A DNA stretch of 64,000 bases from Clostridium sporogenes (GTDB lineage: Bacteria; Bacillota; Clostridia; Clostridiales; Clostridiaceae), in assembly GCF_001020205.1 (NCBI RefSeq), contig NZ_CP011663.1, positions 3,906,001 to 3,970,000 on the forward strand. Reading direction: 5' to 3'. The notes below the pieces were generated by a model. The model saw only the letters and a list, made by a program, of their open reading frames with translations. It was not told the origin of the DNA and searched no databases. Below, piece by piece: positions 61,901-64,000 of the stretch (positions within the stretch are counted from its first letter, which is position 1; each line of letters opens with the position of its first letter). The translations under genes were made by a program, and so were the position numbers.

Positions 61901-62501
61901 CTGTACTTGTTTTTAACTCTTCTTTAAGTTCCACAGATGTTTGTTCTAAATCTATTTCGTCTAAAAGAGTCTTTACAGCTTCTGCACCCATCGCTGCAAC
62001 AAAACTGTCATCTCCATATTTATCTATGGATTCTCTATACTCTTTTTCATTTAATAATTGCTTCTTTAAAAGGGGTGTTTCTTTTGGATCTAATACTACA
62101 TATGAAGCAAAGTATAAAACTTTTTCTAAAGCTCTTGGAGACATATCTAATATTAATCCCATTCTTGATGGAATTCCTTTGAAATACCATATATGAGATA
62201 CAGGGGCAGCAAGTTCTATATGCCCCATTCTTTCACGTCTTACTTTAGCCTTAGTAACCTCTACTCCGCATCTATCACAAACTATGCCCTTATATCTTAT
62301 TCTTTTATATTTACCACAATGGCATTCCCAATCCTTCATAGGTCCGAAAATTCTTTCACAGAACAAACCATCTCTTTCTGGTTTTAGTGTTCTATAATTT
62401 ATAGTTTCTGGCTTTTTAACCTCACCTCTTGACCACTCTCTTATCTTTTCTGGTGAAGCTAAACCTATTTGTAAAGCATCAAAATTATTTAACTCAAACA
62501 A
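58965..62501 (-). CDS. rpoC: RNA polymerase beta-prime subunit
   Basis: 1178 residues. N-terminal zinc finger Cys60, Cys62, Cys75, Cys78; catalytic NADFDGDQMAVH near residue 450 binds the active-site magnesium; second zinc site near CGTEEGYEV and CKSKHGVCARCYG. It follows rpoB by 20 bp. Length is that of a normal Firmicute beta-prime. Confidence 0.98.
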   Translation of the reverse strand: MFELNNFDALQIGLASPEKIREWSRGEVKKPETINYRTLKPERDGLFCERIFGPMKDWECHCGKYKRIRYKGIVCDRCGVEVTKAKVRRERMGHIELAAPVSHIWYFKGIPSRMGLILDMSPRALEKVLYFASYVVLDPKETPLLKKQLLNEKEYRESIDKYGDDSFVAAMGAEAVKTLLDEIDLEQTSVELKEELKTSTGQKKIRIIRRLEVVESFRKSGNRPDWMVIDVIPVIPPDLRPMVQLDGGRFATSDLNDLYRRVINRNNRLKKLLDLGAPDIIVRNEKRMLQEAVDALIDNGRRGRPVTGPGNRPLKSLSDMLKGKQGRFRQNLLGKRVDYSGRSVIVVGPELKMYQCGLPKEMALELFKPFVMKKLVQNGLAHNIKSAKRMVERVQPQVWDVLEEVISDHPVLLNRAPTLHRLGIQAFQPVLVEGRAIKLHPLVCTAYNADFDGDQMAVHVPLSVEAQAEARFLMLAAHNILKPSDGKPVSVPTQDMVLGSYYLTMDKDGVKGEGKVFSCPEEVLMAYQCKEVDIHAKIKVRLKKVIDGETIEGIIETTPGKIIFNESIPQDLGYIDRTIPENKLKLEVDFLVSKKTLGGIITKCYMKHGATKTSIMLDKIKAKGYHYSTIGAITISTSDMVVPESKRELLENTEKQVEKIQKMYRRGFISEEERYEKVIDLWTKTTEDVANALMESLDSFNPIYMMADSGARGSKSQIKQLAGMRGLMANPSGKILELPIKASFREGLDVLEYFISTHGARKGNADTALKTADSGYLTRRLVDVSQDVIVRQEDCGTEEGYEVSEIKEGNEVIEPLVERLSGRYPSEDIIHPTTGEIIVKRNTYMDEDIAQKVSDAGIKKVKIRSVFTCKSKHGVCARCYGMNMGTSQKIHIGEAVGIVAAQSIGEPGTQLTMRTFHTGGVAGADITQGLPRVEELFEARKPKGLAIVSEVSGTVKMEETKKKRTIIVITDDGEEVSYDIPFGSRIKVKNGDIISAGDEITEGSINPHDILRIKGVDGVKNYLLSEVQKVYRLQGVDINDKHLEVVIRQMTRKIKIEDSGDTELLPGTMIDVFDFEEANREILEKGGEPAVGRIALLGITKAALATDSFLSAASFQETTRVLTDAAIKGKIDPLLGLKENVIIGKLIPAGTGMTRYRSIQINTDDENIEEDSIDSIEV

Positions 62502-62521
62502 GGGTATATCCTCCCTTCAAA

Positions 62522-64000
62522 TTAATGTTCATCACCAAAATCATCTAAATCTAAGTCATCTAATGATAACTCCTCTAAATCTGGTTCTACATCCTCTTCT
62601 CTTAAGTCATCATATTCATTACTATCTTCACTATCTTCTTTTTCTTTATCTTCTTTTTCTTCTTTATCTCCTGGTTGATTTTCTGTACCTTCTATATTTA
62701 CTTCTAATTCGTCTGCATCTTCATCTACAGATTCCTTTAATTTTATTTCTTGATTATCATCATTCAATACCTTAACATCTAAACATAATGCTTGTAATTC
62801 TTTTATTAAAACTTTGAAAGATTCAGGAACTCCAGGTTCTGGAATATTTTCTCCCTTTACTATAGCTTCATAAGTCTTAACTCTTCCAACTACATCATCT
62901 GATTTAACTGTTAATATTTCTTGAAGGGTATGGGCAGCTCCATAAGCTTCTAAAGCCCAAACTTCCATCTCACCAAATCTTTGTCCTCCAAACTGAGCTT
63001 TACCTCCAAGAGGTTGTTGAGTTACTAGTGAGTATGGACCTGTAGATCTAGCATGTATTTTATCATCAACTAAATGAGCTAGTTTTAAAATATACATATA
63101 TCCTACTGTTACTCTATTATCAAATGGTTCTCCTGTTCTTCCATCATATAAAACAGTTTTTCCATCCTCAGAATAACCAGCTTTTCTTAAACAATCTACT
63201 ATGTCAGATTCTATTGCCCCGTCGAAAACCGGTGTAGCTATATGCCACCCTAATTTACTAGCAGCTAACCCTAAATGTACTTCTAATACCTGACCTATAT
63301 TCATACGTGATGGTACCCCTAAAGGATTTAGGCATATCTGAAGTGGTCTTCCATCTGGTAAGAATGGCATATCTTCTTCTGGTAAAACTCTAGAGATAAC
63401 CCCTTTATTACCATGTCTTCCTGCCATCTTATCTCCAACAGATATTTTTCTCTTTTGAGCTATATAGCATCTAACTAATTTATTAACTCCTGGTGGTAAT
63501 TCATCACCATTTTCTCTTGTAAATATTTTAACATCAACTATAATTCCTGCTTCTCCATGTGGAACTCTAAGTGATGTATCTCTAACTTCTCTTGCTTTTT
63601 CTCCAAATATAGCACGAAGTAATCTTTCTTCAGCTGTTAGTTCAGTTTCTCCCTTTGGAGTAACTTTACCTACTAATATATCTCCAGATCTAACTTCAGC
63701 ACCAATTCTAATGATGCCTCTTTCATCTATATCTTTAAGAGCTTCTTCTCCTACATTAGGTATATCTCTTGTTATCTCTTCTGGTCCTAGTTTTGTATCC
63801 CTAGCTTCTGCTTCATATTCTTCTATGTGTATAGATGTAAACACATCTTCTTTTACTAATTGCTCTGAAATTAACATGGCATCTTCGTAATTATATCCTT
63901 CCCATGTTATAAAGCCCATAAGAATATTCTTACCAAGGGCTATTTCTCCAAGATCTGTAGAAGGTCCATCTGCTAATAGAGTTTCCTTAGCTACTACTTC
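62522..64000 (-). CDS. rpoB: RNA polymerase beta subunit, C-terminal part
   Basis: The last 492 codons; the reading frame is open to the window edge (the internal Met at 63919 is not the start). Visible are GKNILMGFITWEGYNYEDAMLISE, DKMAGRHGNKGVISRVLPEEDMPFLPDG, the PLGVPSRMNIGQVLE block and GGKAQFGGQRFGEMEVWALEAYGAA. The end is unusually long and acidic (EKEDKEKEDSEDSNEYDDLREEDVEPDLEELSLDDLDLDDFGDEH). Confidence 0.98.
   Translation of the reverse strand, partial: EVVAKETLLADGPSTDLGEIALGKNILMGFITWEGYNYEDAMLISEQLVKEDVFTSIHIEEYEAEARDTKLGPEEITRDIPNVGEEALKDIDERGIIRIGAEVRSGDILVGKVTPKGETELTAEERLLRAIFGEKAREVRDTSLRVPHGEAGIIVDVKIFTRENGDELPPGVNKLVRCYIAQKRKISVGDKMAGRHGNKGVISRVLPEEDMPFLPDGRPLQICLNPLGVPSRMNIGQVLEVHLGLAASKLGWHIATPVFDGAIESDIVDCLRKAGYSEDGKTVLYDGRTGEPFDNRVTVGYMYILKLAHLVDDKIHARSTGPYSLVTQQPLGGKAQFGGQRFGEMEVWALEAYGAAHTLQEILTVKSDDVVGRVKTYEAIVKGENIPEPGVPESFKVLIKELQALCLDVKVLNDDNQEIKLKESVDEDADELEVNIEGTENQPGDKEEKEDKEKEDSEDSNEYDDLREEDVEPDLEELSLDDLDLDDFGDEH

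Noticed and set aside
62522..63919. Reading rpoB from the internal Met at 63919
   Set aside because: The frame stays open to the window edge and upstream codons (EVVAKETLLADGPSTDLGEIALGKNIL) are conserved beta-subunit sequence.

Overview
This window is low-GC chromosomal DNA from a Firmicute, almost certainly a Clostridium sensu stricto. The evidence is the AT-rich codon use, strong AGGAGG-type ribosome binding sites, butyrate kinase and phosphate butyryltransferase genes, a 2-oxoacid:ferredoxin oxidoreductase, a SleB-type cell-wall hydrolase with a CwlD-type amidase, and the order rpoB-rpoC-L7Ae-rpsL-rpsG-fusA-tuf followed by the S10/spc/alpha ribosomal cluster. Nearly everything lies on the minus strand; only the cell-wall hydrolase (18895) and a sigma-54 activator (26273) are on the plus strand. 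I cannot fix the species from sequence alone. I see no tRNA, rRNA, insertion sequence, phage gene or CRISPR array.

Layout, low to high coordinates. 1-6300: a hexitol (sorbitol/glucitol) PTS operon read right to left: SorC-family regulator, GatD-like polyol-phosphate dehydrogenase, GutM, SrlA (IIC), SrlE (IIBC), SrlB (IIA), SrlD, a HAD phosphatase and a transaldolase-like gene cut by the window edge. 6652-14836: glmM, then a four-subunit 2-oxoacid:ferredoxin oxidoreductase, a MinD/ParA-like ATPase, and buk-ptb-buk. Together these could turn 2-oxoacids (probably branched-chain) into acyl-CoA, acyl-phosphate, free acid and ATP. 14936-19428: the c-di-AMP region, with cdaA-cdaR and an FAD oxidoreductase facing a c-di-AMP (ydaO) riboswitch ahead of a cell-wall hydrolase. 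19597-24226: a thioredoxin system whose reductase seems to lack the NADPH site, isoaspartyl dipeptidase, a TPR membrane protein and a lipoprotein.

24336-28282: ptsI and, divergently, a sigma-54 activator whose first 90 residues are an HPr domain with His15. The shared 317-bp intergenic region holds a -24/-12 promoter pointing at ptsI and two exact copies of a 17-bp palindrome. This looks like a regulatory circuit for the general PTS and is the most interesting system here. 28611-33610: a TPR protein, two-subunit fumarase, CwlD-like amidase, and a Na/phosphate cotransporter with Pho-box-like repeats upstream. 33901-38116: rpsI-rplM behind a consensus sigma-A promoter, truA and an ECF transporter energizing module. 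38207-53752: the S10-spc-alpha cluster from rplQ back to rpsJ, including rpmJ and rpmD (GTG start). 54142-64000: tuf, fusA, rpsG, rpsL, an L7Ae-like protein, rpoC and the 3' part of rpoB.

The ribosomal genes carry several intercistronic RNA hairpins that are not classical terminators: S10 leader, rplB/rpsS, rpmJ/rpsM, rpsG leader and rpsG/fusA. Several start codons were set from ribosome binding site position: GTG for rpsS, rpsG, rpmD and truA, and TTG for cdaA.
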